Part shown: in pieces, positions 1 through 6,795 of the stretch
How the letters are laid out: the number at the start of each line of letters is the position of its first letter
Numbering within the stretch: position 1 is the first letter of the stretch
Assembly: GCA_964595565.1 (NCBI GenBank)
Contig: CAZQQX010000029.1
Coordinates: 1-25,022, forward strand
Source: JAQVEM01 sp964595565
GTDB taxonomy: Bacteria > Actinomycetota > Humimicrobiia > Humimicrobiales > Humimicrobiaceae
Direction: 5' to 3'
DNA length: 25,022 bases
Translations under genes and position numbers: made by a program
The notes under the pieces: generated by a model
The model's input: only the letters and a program-made list of their open reading frames with translations
The model's database searches: none
What the model was told of the DNA's origin: nothing

Positions 1-32
1 GCCCGGGTAATTCATCCGGGCTATTTTATTTT
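1..32 (+). terminator. Rho-independent terminator of an upstream gene
   Basis: A 6-bp G+C-rich stem (GCCCGG at 1-6 paired with CCGGGC at 16-21) encloses a 9-nt loop and is followed by a T-rich tract (TATTTTATTTT, 22-32). This is the usual form of an intrinsic terminator and would end a gene lying left of the window. The stem may extend beyond the window edge. Confidence 0.65.
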
Positions 33-48
33 GCGCTTAAAATTGCGG

Positions 49-54
49 TATAAT
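49..54 (+). promoter_or_regulatory. Candidate -10 element for the sortase gene
   Basis: A perfect TATAAT lies at 49-54, 37 bases before the sortase start codon and just after the upstream terminator, which is where a new promoter is expected. No good -35 hexamer is visible at 17 bp; TTGCGC at 31-36 is too close. The call rests on the -10 and its position. Confidence 0.35.
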
Positions 55-90
55 TGATAGCAAATAAATTAAGGTTTAGAGAGAGTAAGC

Positions 91-702
91 ATGAGTAAAA
101 AAATCCATTTTCCTTTTACTGTCGCTATATCAGTATTTTTAATTACGCTTATCTTATGCGGGTGCAGCCAGGCGGGTGCCGGAACCATTGAAGAAACAGG
201 CGGAACCGATGCTGTTTCCGGTGATGATGAAGACAGAAAAGAAGAGGTGTATTACAGCATATTAACTGCTGAAGACTTTTTTCCTCTAATGATTAGAATC
301 CCAAAAATAGGGCTTAAGCTGATTGTAAATGAAGGGGCCGATACGAAGACTTTAAAGCAGGGGCCCGGTCATATACCTGAGACTCCCCTTCCGGGAGACA
401 CCGGAAGATGTACCATATCGGGGCACAGGACAACTTACGGGTCACCCTTTAGAAGAATCGGCGAGCTTGAGGATGGAGATTTTATCTATCTTGAAACGTT
501 TAAAGATAGGAAACTTATTTATGTGGTTACGGGGCAGGAGATAGTTGGTCCGGAAGATGTATATATCCTTGCCGGCACTGATAAGAAAGAGCTTCTTCTT
601 ACCTCCTGCCACCCCGAATATTCAGCAGCTGAAAGACTTATTATAATATCGGAGCTTATAAAGATATATTCGCTGGAAGCTGCGTCTGGAGCCTGCAGGT
701 AA
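91..702 (+). CDS. Class E-like sortase, predicted lipoprotein
   Basis: Sortases are surface transpeptidases that cleave an LPXTG-like signal on exported proteins and join them to the cell wall or to another protein. The 203-residue product has a hydrophobic N-terminus (about 8-24) ending in L-C-G-C, so Cys25 could be a lipidated cysteine; most sortases use an uncleaved helix instead. A linker rich in Gly, Glu and Asp follows, then the sortase fold from about residue 65. The catalytic residues are visible: His112 in SGHRTTYGSPF, Cys173 in LLTSCHPEY and Arg182 in AERLII. The GPGH...PGDTG...GHRTTYG pattern resembles class E sortases, best known from Actinomycetota. The ATG at 91 follows a purine-rich GAGAGAG. 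No protein with an LPXTG-type tail is encoded in the window, so the substrate is unknown. Identity as a sortase is secure; the class and lipidation are inferred. Confidence 0.88.
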   Translation: MSKKIHFPFTVAISVFLITLILCGCSQAGAGTIEETGGTDAVSGDDEDRKEEVYYSILTAEDFFPLMIRIPKIGLKLIVNEGADTKTLKQGPGHIPETPLPGDTGRCTISGHRTTYGSPFRRIGELEDGDFIYLETFKDRKLIYVVTGQEIVGPEDVYILAGTDKKELLLTSCHPEYSAAERLIIISELIKIYSLEAASGACR

Positions 703-721
703 AACTTGCAATAATTTAAAA

Positions 722-1324
722 ATGGATAGATTAACCAGAAAATTAAAAAGCCAGTTAGTATTTATTGTAGTCCTGGCCGTAATTATGGCTTTGCTTGCAG
801 GCTACAACATATGCCTTATCCTGATTAACAGGCAGTCGGCTATGGAAATGGCAGGTAAGCAGGCAGAGCTTGAAGAGGAAAAAGCTAAGCTTGAGGAACT
901 AAAAAAAGAAATAGCAGCAGAGCTCGCAGAATATTATCCGGGCTACAGGGCTATAAAAGAAGAATTTATAGAAGAAGCAGCCGGATTTTCAGAAGAGTTA
1001 AAGAATGATATTATAAATATGGCAAAGCTAAATGAAATTACTTCAGCCCGGCTTGATTTGGCTTTAGATTACCGGGATAAATTTGTCGCTCTTGATACTC
1101 CCGCGCCGCTTAAAACTTTTTCCAGTTATGAGCTTGAATATATCGAAAGTGATATCCAAACCATCAGAGAGGCTCTTTTATATTACGGAAGCGGAAGCTA
1201 CTCAACCTATGATGACAGCAACTTAAATGAGCTTTACATAAAAACAGATTTGCTTTACCGTAAAGCTCAAGAAGAGTTGCACAGCGTCTACATTCAGTAC
1301 GGGCTGGAATTCCTTTTTGAGTAA
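722..1324 (+). CDS. Membrane-anchored coiled-coil protein of unknown function
   Basis: I do not recognise the family. The 200-residue product has a basic N-terminus (residues 1-11), one transmembrane helix (about 12-36), then a Glu/Lys-rich stretch (about 40-72) with heptad-like spacing that should form a coiled coil. The remainder is acidic and mostly helical, with many Tyr residues between 130 and 190. The topology suggests a short cytoplasmic end and a long extracytoplasmic domain. The gene begins 19 bases after the sortase stop, so the two are probably co-transcribed and may act together at the envelope. There is no lipobox and no LPXTG-type C-terminus, so it does not look like a sortase substrate. 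No clear ribosome binding site precedes the ATG at 722, which suggests weak initiation or coupling to the sortase. Confidence 0.7.
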   Translation: MDRLTRKLKSQLVFIVVLAVIMALLAGYNICLILINRQSAMEMAGKQAELEEEKAKLEELKKEIAAELAEYYPGYRAIKEEFIEEAAGFSEELKNDIINMAKLNEITSARLDLALDYRDKFVALDTPAPLKTFSSYELEYIESDIQTIREALLYYGSGSYSTYDDSNLNELYIKTDLLYRKAQEELHSVYIQYGLEFLFE

Positions 1325-1408
1325 CTTAAATGTCTGTTGCGAATATTACCTTAAAAAAATAAATATAAGAGTAGGATAATTTATAATTAAGATACTAAAT
1401 GCCAGATA

Positions 1409-2254
1409 TTAAACGAGATTTTTTCTATTTCTCAGGTATTCCTTATAATAATTATCAACATAAATGTTAATAAAATCAGGGTTGCTAATAAGCGGGACAA
1501 GGTCAGATTTAAGCAATGACTTATGTTTCCTGAAGGTTTCTTCTACTTTTAAATCCAGTTGCTTTACGAGAGAATTCATACTAAAATTGGTACCCAGCAT
1601 TTCTGAAAGTCTTTTTAGGTTGGGTCTGATAGAATTTTTTAAGAACCACAGGAGATCAAAATAATCCCTGTCCTTTACAACCCCGGTGTTATCAGCTCCT
1701 TTAAATCTTTTTCTTACCAGGATAGCGTGTATTTTACCGGCCATGAGTGAAGGCAGGTCATAATGAATTGCTGCAAAATTAAAACCGTAAATGGATTTAG
1801 ATGTAGTCTCAAGGTTAAAGTGTTTTGATGGGTTTACTAAAAAATCAAGCTTTACAAATAGCAGATTGCTTTTATCTTCTTCTGCCAGACCCAGTTTGTG
1901 TAAAACTGGAAACTTTAACAATATCTGTTCTCCACGCTGTTTTAAAGTCAGCTTTATTTCATTATACCTATATCGTTTTTTAAAATACTCTTCAAGGTCA
2001 CTAAGCAAAATATCTAGGCTAAAATTATTCTTAAAATCAAAATCTATATCTTCTGAAAGCCTGGGCAGATTATAAAAATGCCTCAGGCAGGTGCCGCCGG
2101 TAAAAATAAGATTTTTATTATATTTAGAATTTGTATAGATAAAGTAGAGTACATATACCTGAAGATATTCCTTTAACAGGTTAAGGATATAGGCATCATT
2201 CGAGCCTCTGGCTCTTTCTTCTATTAATATTTTTTCAAGTTCCTTATAAATCAT
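1409..2254 (-). CDS. abiEii: AbiEii/AbiGii-family nucleotidyltransferase toxin
   Basis: This is the toxin half of a type IV (AbiE-type) toxin-antitoxin or abortive-infection module. AbiEii proteins belong to the DNA polymerase beta-like nucleotidyltransferase superfamily, and studied relatives act on tRNA acceptor ends. The 281-residue product carries the superfamily signature: FTGGTCLRHF at 51-60, then LSEDIDFDF at 66-74 with the metal-binding acidic residues Asp69 and Asp71. Conserved later elements of the family are AGKIHAIL with Lys174 and KDRDYFDL at 194-201. The start codon lies 10 bases after the stop of the AbiEi-like gene, so both are expressed from the promoter at about 2909-2936. 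Length and motif order are normal and I see no truncation. The cognate substrate and any phage-defence role are inferred from the family. Confidence 0.85.
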   Translation of the reverse strand: MIYKELEKILIEERARGSNDAYILNLLKEYLQVYVLYFIYTNSKYNKNLIFTGGTCLRHFYNLPRLSEDIDFDFKNNFSLDILLSDLEEYFKKRYRYNEIKLTLKQRGEQILLKFPVLHKLGLAEEDKSNLLFVKLDFLVNPSKHFNLETTSKSIYGFNFAAIHYDLPSLMAGKIHAILVRKRFKGADNTGVVKDRDYFDLLWFLKNSIRPNLKRLSEMLGTNFSMNSLVKQLDLKVEETFRKHKSLLKSDLVPLISNPDFINIYVDNYYKEYLRNRKNLV

Positions 2255-2264
2255 TTTATTATAC

Positions 2265-2897
2265 CTATATTTTTTTAATTATTTCTGCCAGTTTTAAATA
2301 TTTTTTCATACCTGCAAGCTCACAGTATTTTTTGAATTCCCTGAAATCTTTTTTTTTAAAGTTATCAAGATTTAGCCTGAATGATTCCAGCATAGCCGGG
2401 TCAAATTCTTTTAATCTTAGCAGTCTTAAGTACAGCCAGTCAAAAAGAGCCTTTGCTTTTGTAGATTCCTTAATTGAAAAGCCATTTTTCTCCGTGATAT
2501 TAAATCCTGTAAAAAGCTCATCTTTTATATTCCTGTATATAAAAAGGCCAAGATTATTTTTATACATTCTGCCTGATTTAATAGTTATGGAATTAATAGA
2601 GTAGATTGATTCCGTTAATATCCCGTATTTTTGCAAAATATATTCCATACTTAGATATGACGGTTCCCTCAATTTGTTTGATATAAATTCAAGGTATGGA
2701 GTTTTATTCCCGAGTCTTTCATAATAGCTTGAGGTAACATAAAGCCCCTTTTTTAGCTGTATTAAAGTACCATTTTGAATCCATCTCTTAACATCTTGCG
2801 AAAGAGCGTTTTTATTAATATCAACGAACTGTGATATGGTAGCTTTATTAAAATAGCTTAGATTTTCCAATTTTTTAATTTTTTTAACTTGATTCAT
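2265..2897 (-). CDS. abiEi: AbiEi-like antitoxin and autorepressor
   Basis: The 210-residue product lies directly upstream of the AbiEii-like toxin gene in the same orientation, the standard antitoxin-toxin order of AbiE. The N-terminal part (about 10-65) reads as a winged helix-turn-helix: the segment around YFNKATISQFV is followed by a recognition-helix-like stretch and by LKKGLYVTS, a wing typical of AbiEi/DUF6088-type proteins. The C-terminal part contains KAKALFDWLYLRLL near residues 145-160, also typical of this group. In studied AbiE systems the antitoxin represses its own promoter through inverted repeats, and a matching repeat lies across the start codon here (2895-2925). The ATG at 2897 lacks a Shine-Dalgarno sequence and would lie only a few bases after the predicted transcription start, so translation may be leaderless. 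The family call is good; the repressor role is inferred. Confidence 0.78.
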   Translation of the reverse strand: MNQVKKIKKLENLSYFNKATISQFVDINKNALSQDVKRWIQNGTLIQLKKGLYVTSSYYERLGNKTPYLEFISNKLREPSYLSMEYILQKYGILTESIYSINSITIKSGRMYKNNLGLFIYRNIKDELFTGFNITEKNGFSIKESTKAKALFDWLYLRLLRLKEFDPAMLESFRLNLDNFKKKDFREFKKYCELAGMKKYLKLAEIIKKI

Positions 2898-2936
2898 AAC
2901 TAGTACATATTATATACTAATTATGAAATAAGTCAA
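2895..2936 (-). promoter_or_regulatory. abiE promoter with palindromic operator
   Basis: On the - strand a -35 TTGACT (+ strand 2931-2936) and a perfect -10 TATAAT (2909-2914) are separated by 16 bp. An 11-bp inverted repeat, 10 of 11 positions matching, places CATAACTAGTA at 2895-2905 opposite TACTAATTATG at 2915-2925, with a 9-bp centre holding the -10. One arm contains the abiEi start codon. A protein bound here would block RNA polymerase, which fits autorepression by AbiEi. The transcription start would fall near 2902, leaving almost no 5' leader. Confidence 0.65.
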
Positions 2937-3074
2937 TCTCTTCTTTTTGTGATTCTTTTCTCTAATTTGGACGCTTGAGAAAAGAGAATAAAGCAGCGAA
3001 ACTGACAGAGTCCTATTAATAAACCTTCTTATTCATACATGTTTTTAAATATTATGTAAATATCTTTACCATAT

Positions 3075-4259
3075 TTAAATATCTGTTGCGGGGATAAAAC
3101 CATCGGCAGGGGAAAAATTCTTGGTGATAATATAATATTTTTTAATTCCAATATTTTTACAGGTTCTTTCAAGTGATTTTAAATCAGAAATATTTGCTGT
3201 TACCCTGGATTCCAATGCTATCAACTCTTTTAAAAGTATAAAATCTATTTCCGAACCACTGTATTTCTGGTAGTAATTAAGGCGCCCATATTTTTTGAGA
3301 TTGTGAAAAACTGCATTTTCAAATAAACTTCCTTCGTCTGTCTGGCCGAATTGAGTTATAAATCCGTTGTCACATATATAAACTTTTTTCAGGCTGCTAA
3401 TTTCCCTGTCAACACTTTTTGTAAATGGAGGCAGGAGAAATAAGAAGTATGTTCCATTAAGGAAATAAATATAGGAGTAAATGGTCTCCCTTGAAACTCC
3501 TATTTCTGATGCCAGTTTTGAAATCTCAACTTTGTTTCCTGCTCTCTTTAGAAGCAGAAGTATTGTATCCCTGAAAAGGTTTATTTCCCTGAAATCAGCA
3601 AGTGACCTTACGTCCTTCTCAAAATAAGACTTGAATATATCCTCAAGCCACATTCTTTTCCTGTCCAGATCTTCTTCAATTACAACCTGCGGGAAACCGC
3701 CATAATAAAGGTATTCATCATAAAGTTTTTTTAATCTTTCAAACTCAATGGAGTTTTTATTTTTTTGCTTAAGATTAAAATCCTGGTGAAAATTTCTACT
3801 GTTATCTTTAAAAATAAGAAATTCTTCAAAATCCAGTGGAAACAGTTCAAAAATAACCTTTCTTCCGGACAGACTTTCAGGAAAAAGGTTTTTAAGATAG
3901 AAGCTGCTTGAACCTGTTAAAAAAAACTTTATCTTGTAATGGTCATACAGATATTTAACTGCTTTTACTGTATCCGGTGCATCCTGAATTTCATCAAGGA
4001 ATATATATACGTTACCCTTGCTTTTAATTCCAAATGTTTTAAGGTTTGACCATATATTGTTATAATCAGTCTCTTCAAATATTCTTTGATTTAATGGATT
4101 TGAAAGATCAAGGAATACTTTGTTGGAACTCTTTATGTCTTCAAAAAGCATTGACAGGAGTGTTGTTTTCCCAACTCTTCTCATTCCGGTTAAAACAACA
4201 ATCTCCGGAGAATCCAGCTGTTTTTTTAAATGACCCAGTATTTTTCTTGAATAATTCAT
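3075..4259 (-). CDS. AAA-family ATPase with C-terminal DUF4143 domain
   Basis: The 394-residue product has an N-terminal P-loop ATPase (AAA_14 type): Walker A GMRRVGKTT at 25-33 with Lys31, Walker B VYIFLDE ending in Asp89-Glu90, and the sensor-like LTGSSS near 115-120. A winged-helix-like segment follows (about 245-275, KLASEIGVSRETIYSYI). The C-terminal DUF4143 region resembles PD-(D/E)XK nuclease folds. Its EIDF motif is present, but the usual E-x-K reads Glu-Ser-Arg, so nuclease activity may be lost. These proteins are common, patchily distributed and often found near toxin-antitoxin or mobile genes; their physiological role is poorly known. The gene is separated from abiEi by about 180 bases and appears to be its own transcription unit. 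A TTGACA at 4291-4296 lies 17 bp from a weak TAAGCT (4268-4273) just before the ATG. The family call is firm; the function is unknown. Confidence 0.85.
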   Translation of the reverse strand: MNYSRKILGHLKKQLDSPEIVVLTGMRRVGKTTLLSMLFEDIKSSNKVFLDLSNPLNQRIFEETDYNNIWSNLKTFGIKSKGNVYIFLDEIQDAPDTVKAVKYLYDHYKIKFFLTGSSSFYLKNLFPESLSGRKVIFELFPLDFEEFLIFKDNSRNFHQDFNLKQKNKNSIEFERLKKLYDEYLYYGGFPQVVIEEDLDRKRMWLEDIFKSYFEKDVRSLADFREINLFRDTILLLLKRAGNKVEISKLASEIGVSRETIYSYIYFLNGTYFLFLLPPFTKSVDREISSLKKVYICDNGFITQFGQTDEGSLFENAVFHNLKKYGRLNYYQKYSGSEIDFILLKELIALESRVTANISDLKSLERTCKNIGIKKYYIITKNFSPADGFIPATDI

Positions 4260-4391
4260 ATGGCAATAGCTTACAATTATGGTACTAAATTGTCAAGTAG
4301 TAACCGACAAATTATACATTTTAGTTAGCCTCTGTACTGCCTGCAGAGGATTGTGTGCGGTGCGTGCCCGGATCAGGTATCAGGTATTTTT

Positions 4392-5396
4392 TTATCTGCC
4401 ATATAATTTTTCTAATTTAAGTAATTCTTCTAACGTTCTCATGCCATCTATAGAATTTTCATGGGAGAGGCTGGCTGCAGCCGAAGCAGAAGCTATTCTT
4501 AATGAATATTCAGGGTCAAAACCCTTAAAAATACCGTAAAGCATACCTGCACAGAAAGCATCGCCCGCGCCGACTGTTCCCTTTATAAAATTATCCGGTA
4601 AATTTAAAGAGGCAACTTTTATAAATTTGCCGGACCTATCCATGTACCACCCCGCCTCGGGAGAATGTATAGCAGTTATTTCTTTAACTCCTCTGTCAAA
4701 CATCCCGGAACAGATTCTTTTCATGTTATCGGTTATTATCTCTCCATTATCACCTCTTGCAGGTATTCCTGATATACGTGAAGCTTCTAATTCATTTATT
4801 ATTAAGTAATCGCAGTATTTCAAAGCTGGTGTTACTATTCTTACAAATCTTTTGCTGTTTTCGCTGACCACGTCCATGGATGTCTTAAGTCCATTTTTTT
4901 TGGCCTCTGCAAGTGTCCTTGCCATAACTGTTCCGTATTCGCTGTCTTCGGCATCAAAGGAGTCCAGAAGTAATGCGTAGCCAATATGAAAAATATCTGC
5001 AGATATTTTTTTAAAATCTATATGTTTATATATCAGGCCGGCATTGGCTCCGCGTGCATGGAAAAAAGTCCGTTCACCGGTATTTTTGACTGTCATTACA
5101 TCAGTAAAAGAAGTGGGCAATAAGTCACTCTTAATAATACCCTTAACATCAATATTGTTATTTCTGAGCACGGATAATATATATTCTCCGTTTTCATCGT
5201 CACCAACCATGCCAATGACCTTAACCGGAACGGAGCTATCTATCTTTGAAATGTCAACAGATGTATTTGCCGCACATCCGCCAATGCATCTTCTTGAAGA
5301 ATAAATATTTGAAAGCATTCCAGTGGTGGGATACTTATCTATTATTTTAATATAATCTATTATCAGATTACCGGCAAACAGTATGCCTTTATTCAT
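4392..5396 (-). CDS. PfkB/ribokinase-family sugar kinase
   Basis: This is a cytoplasmic kinase that should transfer phosphate from ATP to a hydroxyl of a sugar or nucleoside. The 334-residue product has the family layout: an N-terminal strand with GNLIID at 9-14, the substrate-side glycine pair IGGCAANTS at 38-46, and the C-terminal signature GTVGAGDAFCAGM at 273-285. In that signature Asp279 is the catalytic base and GAGD forms the anion hole. NELEASRI at 201-208 matches the conserved N-E-x-E region that positions Mg2+. The substrate cannot be read from sequence; ribokinase, fructokinase and 2-keto-3-deoxygluconate kinase relatives share all these motifs. The ATG at 5396 has an AGGA about 10 bases upstream. 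The gene stands alone, so context gives no pathway. It is not the 6-phosphofructokinase of the window, which lies at 14579. Confidence 0.85.
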   Translation of the reverse strand: MNKGILFAGNLIIDYIKIIDKYPTTGMLSNIYSSRRCIGGCAANTSVDISKIDSSVPVKVIGMVGDDENGEYILSVLRNNNIDVKGIIKSDLLPTSFTDVMTVKNTGERTFFHARGANAGLIYKHIDFKKISADIFHIGYALLLDSFDAEDSEYGTVMARTLAEAKKNGLKTSMDVVSENSKRFVRIVTPALKYCDYLIINELEASRISGIPARGDNGEIITDNMKRICSGMFDRGVKEITAIHSPEAGWYMDRSGKFIKVASLNLPDNFIKGTVGAGDAFCAGMLYGIFKGFDPEYSLRIASASAAASLSHENSIDGMRTLEELLKLEKLYGR

Positions 5397-5458
5397 AATA
5401 ATATCTTCCTAGATTAGTTGATTTATAGTATGTCTTAAAAAATGCAATATATCAATAA

Positions 5459-5539
5459 TTTATTCAAATAGAATATGGATTTGAAGGAACCCATTTTACA
5501 ATTAAAGGTTTGATGGAAGTAGAAAAATCTTATGTATAA
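5459..5539 (+). other. Possible 3' remnant of a lost + strand gene
   Basis: A 26-codon open stretch follows an in-frame TAA at 5456. It reads FIQIEYGFEGTHF, then TIKGLMEVEKSYV and a TAA stop that lies inside a terminator-like hairpin. The amino-acid composition looks protein-like and the stop-plus-terminator placement is what a gene end would leave behind. It has no start codon with a ribosome binding site and no recognisable family, so it could also be chance. Confidence 0.2.
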
Positions 5540-5553
5540 GATTTTATAATTTT
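5524..5553. terminator. Bidirectional terminator at the oapA stop codon
   Basis: AAAATCTTAT at 5524-5533 pairs perfectly with ATAAGATTTT at 5536-5545. On the + strand it is followed by ATAATTTTTTT, on the - strand by a shorter T run (TTTTTCT). The hairpin overlaps the TAA of the oapA-like gene (5544-5546), so it would end the OLE-oapA transcript immediately at the stop. The perfect stem is A+T-rich and its loop is small, so efficiency is uncertain. Confidence 0.55.
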
Positions 5554-6122
5554 TTTCTTTTTCTATTTTTAATTCTGGAAAGAAAGGACAGGGCATATAC
5601 TGCATATCCGGTTTTTAGGACAATAGACTCGCATCTTTTTATGGCTATGTTTTTGCCTGTTGCTTTTCCTCCTATGGTAAGGGAAGAAATAAATCCGGTA
5701 ACGGCAGCGCTCAGCAGGGCACTTTCAAGAGTCGGGTTAATAATTAAAATTCTAAAAACCAGGATTGCTCCTATGGCGCCGCTTACAATCCCGCAGATGT
5801 CCCCGATTACGTCATTGCAGAAATTGCTGACTTTATCCGCATTTTTTAGGAGCCTTATTGCTTCTTTTGCCCCTTTTATTTTTCTGGCTGCCATACTGTT
5901 CAGGGGAACCTCAGAGCATGCAGTTACCGCAACCCCTATTGTGTCAAATAAAACCCCGATTGAAATTATTATTACGAGAATTATTAATGTAACAATTAGA
6001 TTGGTTTTTATAATAAGTGTTTCGGAAATGAAGCTTACCGCGATTGCCAGAAAAAAGCTCCATAAAATGATTGCTATGATCCAGTTTCTTATATTGCCCC
6101 TGGATTTTTTTAATTTAACCAA
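5544..6122 (-). CDS. oapA: OapA-like membrane protein, partner of OLE RNA
   Basis: OapA is the integral membrane protein that binds OLE RNA and holds it at the cytoplasmic membrane. The 192-residue product has four hydrophobic segments (about 13-32, 42-66, 106-127 and 132-150), very basic ends (KLKKSR, KNRKRKKL) and a basic, amphipathic stretch at 78-98. It carries the D-x-x-x-D motif of OapA: Asp104 and Asp108 in NDVIGDICG, at the start of the third membrane segment. The region GVAVTACSEVPLNSMAARKIKGA also resembles the DUF21/CNNM Mg2+-transporter domain, a likeness reported for OapA. The gene follows the structured RNA directly, as in known OLE loci. Translation starts at TTG (6120-6122), supported by AGGAG at 6129-6133. 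A hydrophobic open frame on the + strand (5641-6135) is its shadow. I am fairly confident of the family from motif, size, topology and position together. Confidence 0.82.
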   Translation of the reverse strand: MVKLKKSRGNIRNWIIAIILWSFFLAIAVSFISETLIIKTNLIVTLIILVIIISIGVLFDTIGVAVTACSEVPLNSMAARKIKGAKEAIRLLKNADKVSNFCNDVIGDICGIVSGAIGAILVFRILIINPTLESALLSAAVTGFISSLTIGGKATGKNIAIKRCESIVLKTGYAVYALSFLSRIKNRKRKKL

Positions 6123-6137
6123 ATACGGCTCCTAAGT

Positions 6138-6763
6138 AGAAAAGATGGCGATGCGACAGGTAAACTTTGCAGTTTAAGGTCCAGTAGGATTTCCCAAACG
6201 GTGCTGAGTGTTACCACATCAGCGGTTTCCCTTTAAACCGTTTCTATAGCGTTGCCGCTTATAGGACTGGATTGCCTTTAAAAACTACACTATAATCCCC
6301 ATCACACCTCTCATAAAGAGAACAGCCTAGGAGCTTTCCCCGGCAGTCTTGTGTTCACTAGCCTCTTTAGCAATAACAGGTTTCAGGTCTTATATATATG
6401 ATGCCTTAAACCGGCATCTAAATTATACCGGACCTTCCCCCTGTATCACGCAAGGCAGGCTACACCGCAATGCCTGTTAAACAGTTGCGGGTTACCTCCA
6501 AATGTTTTTTAATACATTTGAAGTCTCCACGGAAAATGGGTCCACGCCCATATGCCATTATGGATCGCCCACTTTCCTTAACCTCCAGGATCAACCCCCG
6601 ACTGGGCGTCAGCAGCCAATCCCAGAGACTTCACATGTACGCCCTTGACGGATTTTTAGCCCCGTCTTCATGGACACAGGTACTGACTAGGATACTGCGC
6701 CATCTCTTAAATTGTCAAAATAACAGCGGTTATATAACAACGGTGTTATCAGTAAAAGCAATT
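6138..6763 (-). ncRNA. OLE: OLE-like large structured non-coding RNA
   Basis: About 600 bases between a strong promoter and the oapA-like gene encode no convincing protein on either strand but fold extensively when read on the - strand. The two ends pair: AAGAGATGGCG (6708-6698) with CGCCATCTTTT (6150-6140), 11 bp including one G-U, across about 550 nt. Internal helices include a 9-bp pairing of 6625-6633 with 6519-6527 and hairpins at 6647-6666, 6499-6520, 6400-6418 and 6223-6240. Three hairpins are capped by GNRA tetraloops: GCAA at 6252-6255, GTAA at 6211-6214 and GCAA at 6167-6170. OLE (ornate, large, extremophilic) RNAs are about 600 nt and typically lie directly upstream of oapA, as here. 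The identification rests on size, structure and neighbour; I did not align it to the OLE consensus. The 5' end is the predicted transcription start; the 3' end is set by the closing helix, just before the oapA ribosome binding site. Confidence 0.8.
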
Positions 6764-6769
6764 GACTAT

Positions 6770-6795
6770 ATTATATCATAAATTTTTTATGTCAA
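6770..6795 (-). promoter_or_regulatory. Strong extended -10 promoter of the OLE-oapA unit
   Basis: On the - strand a perfect -35 TTGACA (6790-6795) precedes a perfect extended -10, TGATATAAT, whose TATAAT lies at 6770-6775. The spacing is 14 bp, short for the consensus, but an extended -10 tolerates this; TAATAT two bases further on gives 16 bp. Transcription would start near 6763. The strength fits an abundant structural RNA. Confidence 0.7.

Noticed and set aside
2953..2985. Inverted repeat CTTTTCTC/GAGAAAAG between abiEi and the ATPase gene
   Set aside because: Eight base pairs with a 14-nt loop and no T tract on either strand. Too weak to call a terminator or operator.
5641..6135. A 164-codon hydrophobic open frame opposite oapA
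   Set aside because: Hydrophobic codons on one strand often give open frames on the other. The - strand frame has a ribosome binding site, family motifs and the expected neighbour.
6130..6763. Group II intron, tmRNA, RNase P or T-box as alternatives for the structured RNA
   Set aside because: No intron-encoded protein, domain V or boundary motif, no tRNA-like end or tag frame, no RNase P core, and no T-box sequence or downstream amino-acid gene. The neighbour and size favour OLE.
6470..6781. A 103-codon open frame on the + strand inside the OLE region
   Set aside because: It lies antisense to the structured RNA, has no ribosome binding site, an unconvincing composition, and runs into the - strand promoter. 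It is a by-product of the RNA sequence.
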